NCBI GenBank assembly: GCA_964635875.1
Contig: CAZWRK010000075.1
Coordinates: 1-19,263 of the forward strand
Reading direction: 5' to 3'
DNA: 19,263 nucleotides
Source: CAZWRK01 sp964635875
GTDB taxonomy: Bacteria > Pseudomonadota > Gammaproteobacteria > Burkholderiales > Aquaspirillaceae
Shown piece by piece: positions 6,814 through 13,313 of this stretch. Each line of letters begins with the position of its first letter. Positions within the stretch are counted from its first letter, which is position 1. The notes beneath the pieces were generated by a model, which did not search any database, was not told the DNA's origin, and saw only the letters and a program-made list of their open reading frames with translations. A program made the translations under genes and the position numbers.

Positions 6814-7360
6814 ATGGGCGCTGACGTGGGGGCGGATTGTCATCGCCGCGCGGCGGTGGGCGGCGGCCACCATCACGATCTTCGCCACGCTCATGGCGGC
6901 CATTGAGCGGCATACCATAGGCGTTGAGCGGTTCTTCGCGTAGGCGATTGCCTTTTGGATCGATGATCGTAACGAGCCACGACTGCGGCTGCGGTCCTGC
7001 TTTAACCTCGGCGCGCGCCCCCGGCCCCGCCATGCGCAGCGCGTGCGCCTGTGCCAAAGCGCGGATTTCGGCTTCGGAATACGGCTTCATGTCTTTGGGA
7101 TCCATCATCGGGCGACGGCCATCACGTGGAGGAGGGCGGTTGGTGTCGTTATCACGCGGGGGGGGGCGGTTGGTGTCGTTATCGCGCGGAGGAGGGCGAT
7201 TGGCGTTGTTATCGCGCGCCCCGCTTTGATCGTAGCGTGATTCTGGTGGCCGACCATTATCATCGTTGTTGGCTGCATGGGTCAGCGTAGGCGCGATGAG
7301 CATCGTGCTGAGGCTGGCCATGACGAACGTATGACGCAAATGGTGTGTCAGTTTTGACAT
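6812..7360 (-). CDS. Secreted Pro/Arg-rich repeat protein, function unknown
   Basis: Not a family I recognise. The 182-residue product has a signal peptide (MSKLTHHLRHTFVMASLSTM, hydrophobic core to about 25) with a likely cut after THA near residue 29, so it is exported. The mature N-terminal half is low-complexity and contains tandem decapeptides of the form RPPPRDNDTN at about residues 48-80. A more ordered block follows at about 88-145 (PYSEAEIRALAQAHALRM ... SWLVTIIDPKGNRLREEPLNAYG), perhaps a small PepSY-like alpha/beta fold, though that is a guess. The tail is again Arg/Pro/Gly-rich. The ATG is fixed by AGGAGT 4 bases upstream; a longer in-frame reading to 7441 is not supported. It follows dsbB by 90 bases on the same strand and is a shared-transcript candidate. 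Confidence 0.82.
   Translation of the reverse strand: MSKLTHHLRHTFVMASLSTMLIAPTLTHAANNDDNGRPPESRYDQSGARDNNANRPPPRDNDTNRPPPRDNDTNRPPPRDGRRPMMDPKDMKPYSEAEIRALAQAHALRMAGPGARAEVKAGPQPQSWLVTIIDPKGNRLREEPLNAYGMPLNGRHERGEDRDGGRRPPPRGDDNPPPRQRP
7121..7218 (-). repeat. 30-bp in-frame tandem repeat (three units plus a partial) with a C9 tract
   Basis: Units at 7121-7150, 7151-7180 and 7181-7210 plus 8 bases of a fourth share a period of 30 bases and encode RPPPRDNDTN-type decapeptides on the minus strand. In the middle unit GGAGGAGGG has become nine consecutive G on the plus strand (7158-7166), which is C9 in the coding sense. Unit-number changes would keep frame; slippage in the C9 run would not. Confidence 0.92.
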
Positions 7361-7450
7361 ACAGACTCCTTGTGTATTAAACGACCCCGCCGAATCAGCG
7401 GCCATGCCTGTGAGCGTGCGCGCTTTTAACGGTTGATGCAAGTGGCGTAT

Positions 7451-7948
7451 TTAGCGCGTTTTGCGAAGCCCGATCACGGCCAATACCGTGACGCCCATAA
7501 ACAAAGTCAGCGTCCATACCGGCATCGAAAAACCCAGCAAAGTCCAATCAATCGCCGCGCATTCTCCACTGCCATGAAACACTTTGCCGAGCATCTTCGA
7601 GAACGGCATGGTTTCAATCATGTAATCCAAACCTGGCCCACAGGCCGGGACTTGCTCGGCGGGCAAATGCTGTAAGCGCACATGCCAGCCCGCAATGCCA
7701 GCGCCCACAGTGCTCGCCAGCACTGTGAGTCCGCCGAAGCTTTTCGCTACATAAGGTAAGCGCGCGCTGAGGGCGCACAGCAAAGCCAATCCGCCCGTTG
7801 CAATTAAGGCGACCCGTTGAAAAATACACAGCGGGCACGGTTCAAGATTGAGTTGGTACTGCGCATACAGTGCAAATCCCATTCCCATCAGCGCAATCAG
7901 CGCGATTCCAAAAAAAACGTGCTGCCGAGAGGCGGTACATAGTGTCAT
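7451..7948 (-). CDS. dsbB: Disulfide bond formation protein DsbB
   Basis: Inner-membrane oxidoreductase that reoxidises periplasmic DsbA and passes electrons to quinone. Its 165 residues contain four predicted membrane helices (about 11-31, 43-61, 70-88 and 138-160). The first periplasmic loop carries the CXXC pair C38-P-L-C41, followed by conserved R45, which contacts quinone in E. coli DsbB. The second loop carries C103 and C130, completing the two redox pairs. The ATG is preceded by a weak GAAAG. A terminator-like hairpin with its T-tract lies directly upstream on this strand (7961-7992), leaving almost no room for a separate promoter. Expression therefore probably depends on read-through from pmbA. 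Confidence 0.95.
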   Translation of the reverse strand: MTLCTASRQHVFFGIALIALMGMGFALYAQYQLNLEPCPLCIFQRVALIATGGLALLCALSARLPYVAKSFGGLTVLASTVGAGIAGWHVRLQHLPAEQVPACGPGLDYMIETMPFSKMLGKVFHGSGECAAIDWTLLGFSMPVWTLTLFMGVTVLAVIGLRKTR

Positions 7949-7960
7949 GTGATGTCTTTC

Positions 7961-7992
7961 AAAAAATAAAGAAGGCCGGCAAGCACCGGCCT
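7961..7992 (-). terminator. Rho-independent terminator (or attenuator) between pmbA and dsbB
   Basis: Read on the minus strand, AGGCCGG (7992-7986) pairs perfectly with CCGGCCT (7979-7973) around a 6-base loop, followed by TTCTTTATTTTTT. It ends where the dsbB ribosome-binding region (GAAAG) starts. It is well formed, so pmbA transcription should largely stop here. Confidence 0.8.
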
Positions 7993-8016
7993 CATATTCG
8001 CTCGATTTAAGGCGGC

Positions 8017-9378
8017 TTAATCACCTGCAATGGTCATGTTCGACACCAAAATAGAGCCGACTCGTTTGCCGCCACGCACTAAGACATCGTTGCCGACTGC
8101 GGTGATGTTTTGGAACATCTCGCGCAAATTACCGGCAATGGTGATTTCTTCAACTGGATAGGCAATTTCGCCGTTTTCGACCCAGAAACCCGCCGCACCG
8201 CGTGAATAATCGCCGGTCACGGGATTGACACCATGCCCGAGCAATTCTGTCACCAAAAAGCCTGTCTTCATTTCTGCCAGCAAATCGGCAAAGCTGTGGC
8301 CGGTATCATGAACGATCAAATTATGATTGCCGCCCGCATTGCCGGTGGTTTCCATGCCGAGCTTACGCGCCGAATAACTCGACAAAAAGTAGCCCTGCAA
8401 AACGCCACGGTCAATAATTCGCCGTTGCTGGGTGGCGACGCCTTCGCTATCAAAACAGCCGGACGCCAAGCCTTTCAAAATGAACGGATCTTCGTCGATG
8501 ATGATTTTGTCCGAGAACACCGGCTGACCCAGACTATCCAGCAAAAACGACGATTTGCGATACAAACTGCCGCCACTGACCGCCCCGACAAAATGACCAA
8601 TCAAACCGGCTGCCAGTGAAGGGTCAAACAACACCGGCGCTTGGCGGGTGCTCAAGCGGCGCGCCCCCAAGCGGCGCACGGTGCGTTCCCCTGCGATGCG
8701 GCCAATGTCCGCGACATTGGGCAAATCAGCCGGATCGCGGGCGATGCCGTACCAGTAATCGCGCTGCATCATGTCGTTTTCTTGTGCGAGCAGCGAAGCC
8801 GACAGACTATGGCGGCTGGTCATTAAACCGGCATTAAATCCGTGGCTATTGGCGTAAACGAATTGATTGGCGTCGGTGCTGACTGTAGCGCCTTCCGAAT
8901 TGGTAATGCGTGGATCGACCGCTTGTCCGGCGGCTTCCATTGCAGTCGCCATTTCGATCGCGGTTTCGACCGGCAAGGCCCACGGGTGGTAGAGCGCTAA
9001 TTCTTGGAAAGGCGCGCGGGCAAGCCGGTGGGCATCGGCTAATCCAGAATCGGGATCACTCGCGGTAAAGCGCGCGATATTGACGGCGGCTTGCACCGCA
9101 TCGCTAATCGCTTGGGGACTGAAATCGGAGGTGCTGGAATGGCCTTTTTGCTGTCCAAGATAGACAGTAATGCCGACCCCTTTATCGCGGGTATATTCGA
9201 TGGTTTCGACTTCGCCGAGGCGAACGCTGACATTTTGACCGTAGCCCTCGGAGACTTCGACTTCTGAAGCGCTGGCACCGGCCTGTTTGGCCTGTTCTAA
9301 AACCTGTGTCGCCAGTTGGCTGAGTGCTTCGGCGGTGTAGCTAAAACGGTGGTCAGAATCACGGTTGTCTGTAGTCAA
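8017..9378 (-). CDS. pmbA: Metalloprotease PmbA (TldE)
   Basis: PmbA/TldE subunit of the TldD/TldE metalloprotease, which trims microcin B17 leader and degrades unfolded peptides such as CcdA; acts in the cytosol. Family blocks include EVETIEYTRDKGVGITVY, YRKSSFLLDSLG, SYSARKLGMETTGNAGG, GDYSRGAAGFWVENGEI and EITIAGNLREM. TldD, not TldE, carries the catalytic HExxxH, and none is seen here, as expected. I place the start at the TTG at 9378 (453 residues, near the E. coli 450), which has purine-rich GAGAGAGA 5 bases upstream. The in-frame ATG at 9423 (468 residues) has no Shine-Dalgarno and adds a Pro-rich stretch unlike relatives. It is divergent from darP. tldD is not in the window. Confidence 0.93.
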   Translation of the reverse strand: MTTDNRDSDHRFSYTAEALSQLATQVLEQAKQAGASASEVEVSEGYGQNVSVRLGEVETIEYTRDKGVGITVYLGQQKGHSSTSDFSPQAISDAVQAAVNIARFTASDPDSGLADAHRLARAPFQELALYHPWALPVETAIEMATAMEAAGQAVDPRITNSEGATVSTDANQFVYANSHGFNAGLMTSRHSLSASLLAQENDMMQRDYWYGIARDPADLPNVADIGRIAGERTVRRLGARRLSTRQAPVLFDPSLAAGLIGHFVGAVSGGSLYRKSSFLLDSLGQPVFSDKIIIDEDPFILKGLASGCFDSEGVATQQRRIIDRGVLQGYFLSSYSARKLGMETTGNAGGNHNLIVHDTGHSFADLLAEMKTGFLVTELLGHGVNPVTGDYSRGAAGFWVENGEIAYPVEEITIAGNLREMFQNITAVGNDVLVRGGKRVGSILVSNMTIAGD

Positions 9379-9444
9379 GGGAATCTCTCTCTGGAAAACG
9401 ATGGGCGGCTTAACGGCAGCCATGAACACGGTACGATAACGGGG

Positions 9445-9450
9445 ATTCTA
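9445..9450 (-). promoter_or_regulatory. Possible -10 element (TAGAAT) for pmbA
   Basis: On the minus strand TAGAAT occupies 9450-9445, about 67 bases before the chosen pmbA start and 22 before the alternative ATG. Initiation near 9438 would leave only about 15 bases before the ATG at 9423, with no ribosome-binding site. No clear -35 is seen. Confidence 0.3.
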
Positions 9451-9488
9451 CCGCCTCGCGTGCGTGAGCGCATGACTGGCCTGCCACC

Positions 9489-9497
9489 TGTTATCAT
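9489..9497 (+). promoter_or_regulatory. Possible extended -10 promoter of darP-mogA
   Basis: TGTTATCAT (TGn plus TATCAT at 9492-9497) lies 29 bases before the darP ATG in the divergent intergenic region. There is no -35 at 16-18 bases. Confidence 0.35.
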
Positions 9498-9526
9498 GGC
9501 GTACTTTTTTTAGCACGACACACGCC

Positions 9527-10093
9527 ATGACTAGCCATATTAATGAAACGACCACTGACGACGATCAGTGGGTCAGCAAATCCCAAAAAAAACGTGATGT
9601 AGAAGCCTTGCAGGCGCTGGGGGCCGAGCTGATTGAGCTATCGAACGACACCCTGAAACGCCTTGATTTGCCCGAAGATTTACGCCAAGCAGTGCGCGAC
9701 GCGCAAAAAATCACCGCGCATGGCGCGTCCAAACGCCAACGCCAATACATTGGCAAACTGATGCGCCAAGTCGATCCCGAGCCGATTCGTGCCTTTTTAG
9801 CCGCGCTCAAAGGCGAAAACGAAGCGCATAACGGTTGGCTGCATCGCTTAGAGCGTTTGCGTGGCAAATTGCTCGAAAACGATCAAGCCTTGGCCGAATT
9901 TATCGCCGAGCATCCTGATTGTGATGTGCAAGAACTGCGTACCCTCATTCGCAATTCGCGCCGCGAACAAGCCGAGCAAAAACCGCCTAAAGCGTTCCGC
10001 CTGTTGTTCCAACATCTGAAAAATTACCTGCCTGAGCCGCCGATGCCCGGCACTCCGCAAGCCCGCCTGCAGCAGGAGGCGCAAGATGACTAG
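9527..10093 (+). CDS. darP: Ribosome maturation protein DarP (YjgA, DUF615)
   Basis: Small basic/acidic helical protein (188 residues) of the YjgA/DUF615 family, renamed DarP in E. coli, where it binds late 50S assembly intermediates and assists ribosome maturation. The recognisable core is SKSQKKRDVEALQALG (about residues 17-32), then LDLPEDLRQAVRDAQKI and the strongly conserved GASKRQRQYIGKLMR (about 66-80). It is predicted cytosolic with long amphipathic helices. The C-terminal segment KAFRLLFQHLKNYL also matches the family. No Shine-Dalgarno is visible before the ATG at 9527. The 3' end overlaps the mogA start by 8 bases, so the two are translationally coupled. This neighbourhood with pmbA is typical of betaproteobacteria. 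Confidence 0.95.
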   Translation: MTSHINETTTDDDQWVSKSQKKRDVEALQALGAELIELSNDTLKRLDLPEDLRQAVRDAQKITAHGASKRQRQYIGKLMRQVDPEPIRAFLAALKGENEAHNGWLHRLERLRGKLLENDQALAEFIAEHPDCDVQELRTLIRNSRREQAEQKPPKAFRLLFQHLKNYLPEPPMPGTPQARLQQEAQDD

Positions 10094-10679
10094 GGTGGCG
10101 CGGATTGGTTTGGTGTCGATTAGTGATCGTGCCAGTGCCGGTGTTTACGAAGATAAGGGCTTGCCTGCGTTGCGCGAATGGCTGGCGAGTGCGTTGTGCT
10201 CAGAATTTGTGTTGTGCGAGCGACTGATTGCTGATGAACAGGCGCTGATTGAATCGACGCTCAAGCAACTGGTTGACGATGAAGGCTGCGACTTGGTGCT
10301 GACGACGGGCGGTACCGGCCCTGCTCGCCGCGATGTGACGCCCGAGGCGACTTTGGCGGTCGCCGATCGGGAAATGCCCGGTTTTGGCGAGCAAATGCGG
10401 CAGATTAGTCTACGTTTTGTACCGACGGCGATTTTGTCGCGGCAAGTTGGCGTGATCCGTGGATCGTGCTTGATTTTGAATTTGCCCGGTCAACCGAAGG
10501 CGATTCGTGAAACGCTCGAAGGCTTAAAAGACGCCGACGGTCAGGTGATCGTGTCCGGTATTTTTGCCGCCGTGCCATATTGCTTAGATTTGCTTGAAGG
10601 CCCGTATTTGCAAACCGTTGACACGGTGGTGAAGGCCTTCCGCCCGAAATCGGCCGCACCTCAACCCACGCCTATTTGA
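10086..10679 (+). CDS. mog: Molybdopterin adenylyltransferase MogA
   Basis: Catalyses Mg-ATP-dependent adenylylation of molybdopterin, activating it for molybdate insertion by MoeA. The 197 residues are close to E. coli MogA (195) and resemble it over the full length. The MPT-binding motif TTGGTGPARRDVTPEAT is at about residues 73-89 and the second binding loop LNLPGQPKAI at about 131-140. The block DREMPGFGEQMRQISL separates MogA from the shorter MoaB proteins. An excellent AGGAGG (10074-10079) lies inside the darP reading frame. Its partners mobB and moeA are about 2 kb downstream in a separate operon, under what looks like different (FNR-type) control. No moaA-E genes are in the window. 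Confidence 0.95.
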   Translation: MTRVARIGLVSISDRASAGVYEDKGLPALREWLASALCSEFVLCERLIADEQALIESTLKQLVDDEGCDLVLTTGGTGPARRDVTPEATLAVADREMPGFGEQMRQISLRFVPTAILSRQVGVIRGSCLILNLPGQPKAIRETLEGLKDADGQVIVSGIFAAVPYCLDLLEGPYLQTVDTVVKAFRPKSAAPQPTPI

Positions 10680-10718
10680 TTTTTCACCTTTTGCAGCGCC
10701 TTGCGCTTTGAGATGACT

Positions 10719-11507
10719 ATGTCTGACATTCTTGAAAAGATCTTGCTGACCAAACGCGAAGAAGTCGCTGCTGCGCTTCGTCATCGTTCTTTGAGCAGTG
10801 TGCGCGCCGACGCCGAGCAGCGCACCGATGTGCGCGACTTTGTCGGTGCATTACGCCAAAAAATTTCGCAGGGCGCGGCCGGTGTGATTGCCGAAATTAA
10901 AAAAGCCAGCCCATCAAAAGGCGTGATTCGAGCCGATTTTCAACCCGCCGAAATTGCCCAAAGCTACGCCCAGCATGGCGCGGCGTGTTTGTCGGTGTTG
11001 ACTGATCGCCAGTATTTTCAAGGCGATAACGCTTACCTGCAGGCCGCGCGTGCTGCGTGCGATTTACCGGTCTTGCGTAAAGATTTTATGGTCGATCCGT
11101 ATCAAATCATCGAAGCGCGGGCTTTGGGGGCGGATTGTATTTTGCTGATTGTGGCGGCGCTGGACGATGCGCAGCTGCGTGATTTTGAAGCCCTTGCCCA
11201 CGAATTGGGCATGGCGGTCTTGGTTGAAGTTCATGACGAGGCCGAGCTAGAGCGCGCGCTGGCGCTGAAAACGCCGTTGATTGGCGTCAATAATCGCAAT
11301 TTGCGGACGTTTGAAGTGAATGTCGAGACGACGCTGCGTTTATTGCGTTACTTTGATTCTGGACGCATTCCGGTGACGGAAAGTGGTATTTCGAGCACGG
11401 ACGAAGTCGCTCGATTGCGGGCGCAAGATGTTCATGCCTTTTTAGTCGGCGAGGCTTTTATGCGTGAAGCCGACCCCGGTGCCGCCTTGGCGCGTTTGTT
11501 TGCTTGA
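10719..11507 (+). CDS. trpC: Indole-3-glycerol phosphate synthase
   Basis: Converts CdRP to indole-3-glycerol phosphate in tryptophan synthesis; a single-domain TIM barrel of 262 residues, not the TrpC-TrpF fusion of enterobacteria. Catalytic regions are EIKKASPSKG (E59, K61, S64), VLRKDFMVD (the catalytic-loop lysine), VEVHDEAEL, GVNNRNL (substrate-binding Asn) and VTESGI. The C-terminal phosphate-binding loop appears as AFLVGEAFMR. I chose the ATG at 10719 (MSDILEKIL), which has GAG 6 bases upstream; the ATG at 10713 and TTG at 10701 add nothing family-like. No trpE, trpG or trpD is adjacent, so the trp genes are dispersed, or trpGD lies elsewhere. Confidence 0.95.
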   Translation: MSDILEKILLTKREEVAAALRHRSLSSVRADAEQRTDVRDFVGALRQKISQGAAGVIAEIKKASPSKGVIRADFQPAEIAQSYAQHGAACLSVLTDRQYFQGDNAYLQAARAACDLPVLRKDFMVDPYQIIEARALGADCILLIVAALDDAQLRDFEALAHELGMAVLVEVHDEAELERALALKTPLIGVNNRNLRTFEVNVETTLRLLRYFDSGRIPVTESGISSTDEVARLRAQDVHAFLVGEAFMREADPGAALARLFA

Positions 11508-11536
11508 TGCGATAGCTTTAACTTAAGGAGATGGAT

Positions 11537-12205
11537 ATGAAGAAAACGATGATTGCCGCGGTTTCATGCGCAATGTTGTTGAGTGCGTGTGCGACTGATC
11601 CGTTTGGAAATGGCAGCATGAGCACGACCCAAAAAGGCAGCTTGATTGGCGCATTGACCGGTGCGGCAGCGGGCGCGTTGATTAGCCACAATGACCGTGG
11701 GAGCGGCGCATTGATCGGGGCGATTGGCGGTGGTTTGGCCGGCGCGGCGATTGGTAATTATATGAAGCAGCAGGAGCAAGACTTCCTGAAAACCCTCGCG
11801 CCCGAAATCAGTTCTGGGAGCATTGTGGTCGAGAAGCGCGCCGATGAGTCGATTTTGGTGACAATGACGGATAGCACCGCGTTTGATTCTGGCTCGGCGG
11901 CGATTAAAAGCGGCTTTTTCCCAACACTGAATAAAATCGCCGACGTGGTGAATCAGTACGGCAAAACCACGATGAGTATCACTGGTCACACCGACAACAG
12001 CGGCAGCGATCGCATTAACCAACCGTTGTCTGAAAAACGGGCGCGGGCGGTCAATGATTACCTGAGCATGAAAAACGTGGCAAAAGAGCGCCTGAGCTTT
12101 GCGGGTGCGGGTTCTAAACAACCGCGCGCAAGCAATAGCACCGAAGAGGGCAAACGCTTGAATCGTCGCGTGGAAATTTTGATTGTGCCAGTGCGCGCTT
12201 CTTAG
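11537..12205 (+). CDS. OmpA-family lipoprotein (YiaD-like)
   Basis: Outer-membrane lipoprotein of 222 residues predicted to tether the envelope to peptidoglycan. The signal peptide ends in LLSAC (lipidated C18, Ala at +2). A glycine-zipper segment follows at about residues 33-80, with repeated GALIGA/GAAAGA patterns able to pack in a membrane. An OmpA C-terminal domain spans about 95-218, with FDSGSAAIKSG, ITGHTDNSGSDRINQPLSEKRA (the Asp that binds diaminopimelate) and GKRLNRRVEI (the conserved Arg). The layout matches E. coli YiaD. AAGGAG ends immediately before the ATG at 11531, which is too close, so the ATG at 11537 (spacing 6) is the better start. It lies 29 bases after trpC and ends at a strong terminator. 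Confidence 0.92.
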   Translation: MKKTMIAAVSCAMLLSACATDPFGNGSMSTTQKGSLIGALTGAAAGALISHNDRGSGALIGAIGGGLAGAAIGNYMKQQEQDFLKTLAPEISSGSIVVEKRADESILVTMTDSTAFDSGSAAIKSGFFPTLNKIADVVNQYGKTTMSITGHTDNSGSDRINQPLSEKRARAVNDYLSMKNVAKERLSFAGAGSKQPRASNSTEEGKRLNRRVEILIVPVRAS

Positions 12206-12225
12206 ATTGTTTGGTGGTCCTGAAG

Positions 12226-12258
12226 AAAAACCCCGTACGAATGGTGCGGGGTTTTTTT
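12226..12258 (+). terminator. Rho-independent terminator after the OmpA-family lipoprotein gene
   Basis: AAAAACCCCGTAC (12226-12238) pairs with GTGCGGGGTTTTT (12244-12256) with one G-U pair and a 5-base loop, and is followed by T to 12258. The A-rich left arm could also allow termination from the other side. Confidence 0.9.
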
Positions 12259-12273
12259 CGGAGTATCGCCCTC

Positions 12274-12282
12274 TGCTACTAT
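12274..12282 (+). promoter_or_regulatory. Possible extended -10 promoter of the PcaC-like gene
   Basis: TGCTACTAT (TGn plus TACTAT at 12277-12282) lies 25 bases before the ATG at 12308. The -35 position would fall in the T-tract of the preceding terminator. It is the only promoter-like sequence in this gap. Confidence 0.4.
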
Positions 12283-12307
12283 CCTCTTTTTCCCACCGAG
12301 AACCCTC

Positions 12308-12709
12308 ATGAGCCAACACGATCAAGACCAAGGTCAAGCCATGCGCCGTCAAGTCATGGGCGATGCATTTGTTGATCGCGCTTTAAGCAGCGCCGATGCT
12401 TTTTCGCAGCCATTGCAAGATTGGATCAACGAACATGCATGGGGTAGTACGTGGCAGCGAGAGGGTATTTCGCTCAAAACCCGCAGTTTGCTAACCTGCG
12501 TCATGCTGGCTGCGATGGGTCGCAGTCAAGAGTTGCGCGGGCATATTCGGGGGGCGCTTAATAACGGCGCGAGTCTGATCGAGCTGCGTGAAAGTTTGCT
12601 GCATGTTGCGGTGTACGCGGGTGCGCCTGCGGCTGTTGAAGCGTTTCGAGTGGCACGCGAGGTTTTGAGCGAACTCGGTTTGTCGCTTCCCGATGGCGAG
12701 ACAAAATAG
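12308..12709 (+). CDS. Carboxymuconolactone decarboxylase family protein (PcaC-like)
   Basis: Resembles gamma-carboxymuconolactone decarboxylase (PcaC) of the protocatechuate/beta-ketoadipate pathway. The 133 residues match the usual PcaC length. Family features are MRRQVMGDAFVDRAL (about 12-26), a HAWG motif (about 44-47), the core TRSLLTCVMLAAMGRSQEL with conserved Arg, GHIRGALNNGAS, and AVYAGAPAAVEAFRVA. There is no CXXC, so it is not an AhpD-type peroxidase. No other pca gene is nearby, and the gene stands alone between a terminator and the FNR-box region. A true role in aromatic breakdown is therefore unproven, and the broader CMD family has other functions. Start ATG 12308 has only a weak GAGAA upstream. 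Confidence 0.88.
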   Translation: MSQHDQDQGQAMRRQVMGDAFVDRALSSADAFSQPLQDWINEHAWGSTWQREGISLKTRSLLTCVMLAAMGRSQELRGHIRGALNNGASLIELRESLLHVAVYAGAPAAVEAFRVAREVLSELGLSLPDGETK

Positions 12710-12749
12710 GGCGATTTAGCCGGTAGCGCTTGCGATGAGTATGACGTTC

Positions 12750-12813
12750 GGACACAATCGGCAGGGTGTCATTGTGATTTGATTTATATCAAAGCGGCCG
12801 CTTTGATGTGTCC
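12750..12813. repeat. Nested inverted repeats, including a perfect 20-bp palindrome, around the FNR-type box
   Basis: ATCAAAGCGG followed by its exact reverse complement forms a perfect 20-bp palindrome at 12788-12807, sharing its left ATCAA with the FNR-type box and adding a third TTGAT half. An outer pair GGACACA (12750-12756) / TGTGTCC (12807-12813) encloses the whole region, and CACAAT (12753-12758) / ATTGTG (12771-12776) lies inside. Such dense symmetry in an 80-base span is most easily explained as overlapping protein-binding sites. Confidence 0.85.
12779..12792 (+). promoter_or_regulatory. FNR/ANR-type binding site upstream of mobB-moeA-ferredoxin
   Basis: TTGATTTATATCAA matches the FNR/ANR consensus TTGAT-N4-ATCAA at all ten defined positions, and flanking T and A extend the dyad by one base each side. 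Its centre is about 45 bases before the mobB ATG. A site centred at -41.5 would place the transcript start near 12827, giving an extremely short leader. No good -10 is visible at the matching place, so repression or a different start cannot be excluded. Oxygen-responsive control of molybdenum cofactor supply is the natural reading. A DNR-type nitric-oxide sensor binds the same motif. Confidence 0.75.
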
Positions 12814-12830
12814 ATTTCAGAAAGTCGTGT

Positions 12831-13313
12831 ATGAAAGTGATTGGTTTTGCGGGGTATTCGGGCGCGGGAAAAACCACCCTGATCGAACGCCTGATTCCCC
12901 ATTTTATCGCCGACGGCCAGCGTGTTGCCGTCATTAAGCACAGCCATCACGATATTGAATGGGACACCGCCGGTCGCGACAGTTGGCGGCATCGGCAGGC
13001 GGGCGCATCGCAGGTGATTTTAGCCAGCGCCCATCACCGCTGGCAGGTCGAAACCTTGCCCGAAGCCAATCAAGCGACGTTGTCCGATCATATTGCCCGT
13101 TTAGCACCCTGTGACTGGGTGCTAGCGGAAGGTTTTAAATTTGAGCCTATTCCCAAGCTCGAAATCTTGGCACCCGAGCGGCCTCAACTCTATCCCAATG
13201 ACCCCCACGTCATCGCCCTTGTGACGGATACCCCTATTGCTTCGGTGTCGCTGCCGGTGTTTACGCGCGATGCCATTGCACCCCTTTATTCTTTTCTGCG
13301 AGAACGTTTATGA
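12831..13313 (+). CDS. mobB: Molybdopterin-guanine dinucleotide biosynthesis adaptor MobB
   Basis: GTP-binding accessory protein of molybdenum cofactor maturation; MobB binds MobA and helps form the guanine dinucleotide (MGD) used by DMSO-reductase-family enzymes such as nitrate reductase and formate dehydrogenase. The 160-residue protein has a P-loop GYSGAGKTT (G8-T16) and family blocks VIKHSHHDIEWDTAGRDSWR (about 35-54, with the H-D-x-x-x-D-T-x-G-x-D-x-x pattern) and LAEGFKFEPIPKLEI (about 99-113). It overlaps moeA by four bases (ATGA), showing translational coupling. Upstream ribosome-binding sequence is weak (AGAAAG). The FNR-type site and palindrome lie immediately upstream. mobA itself is not in the window. 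Confidence 0.95.
   Translation: MKVIGFAGYSGAGKTTLIERLIPHFIADGQRVAVIKHSHHDIEWDTAGRDSWRHRQAGASQVILASAHHRWQVETLPEANQATLSDHIARLAPCDWVLAEGFKFEPIPKLEILAPERPQLYPNDPHVIALVTDTPIASVSLPVFTRDAIAPLYSFLRERL

Noticed and set aside
7121..7218. Tandem repeats as a possible CRISPR array
   Set aside because: The period is 30 bases with no unique spacers, and the units encode in-frame decapeptides of a secreted protein.
6924..7290. Several plus-strand open frames opposite the secreted repeat protein
   Set aside because: They arise from the GC-rich tandem repeat read antisense, have no ribosome-binding sites and show only repetitive composition.
9379..9429. Longer pmbA start at ATG 9423 or GTG 9427-9429
   Set aside because: No Shine-Dalgarno precedes them and the extra Pro-rich residues do not resemble PmbA relatives; kept as an alternative in the gene entry.
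11564..12352. Long minus-strand open frame (262 codons) opposite the OmpA-family lipoprotein gene
   Set aside because: It crosses a strong terminator and overlaps two well-supported genes. Its His/Arg/Ala-rich composition is that of an antisense shadow.
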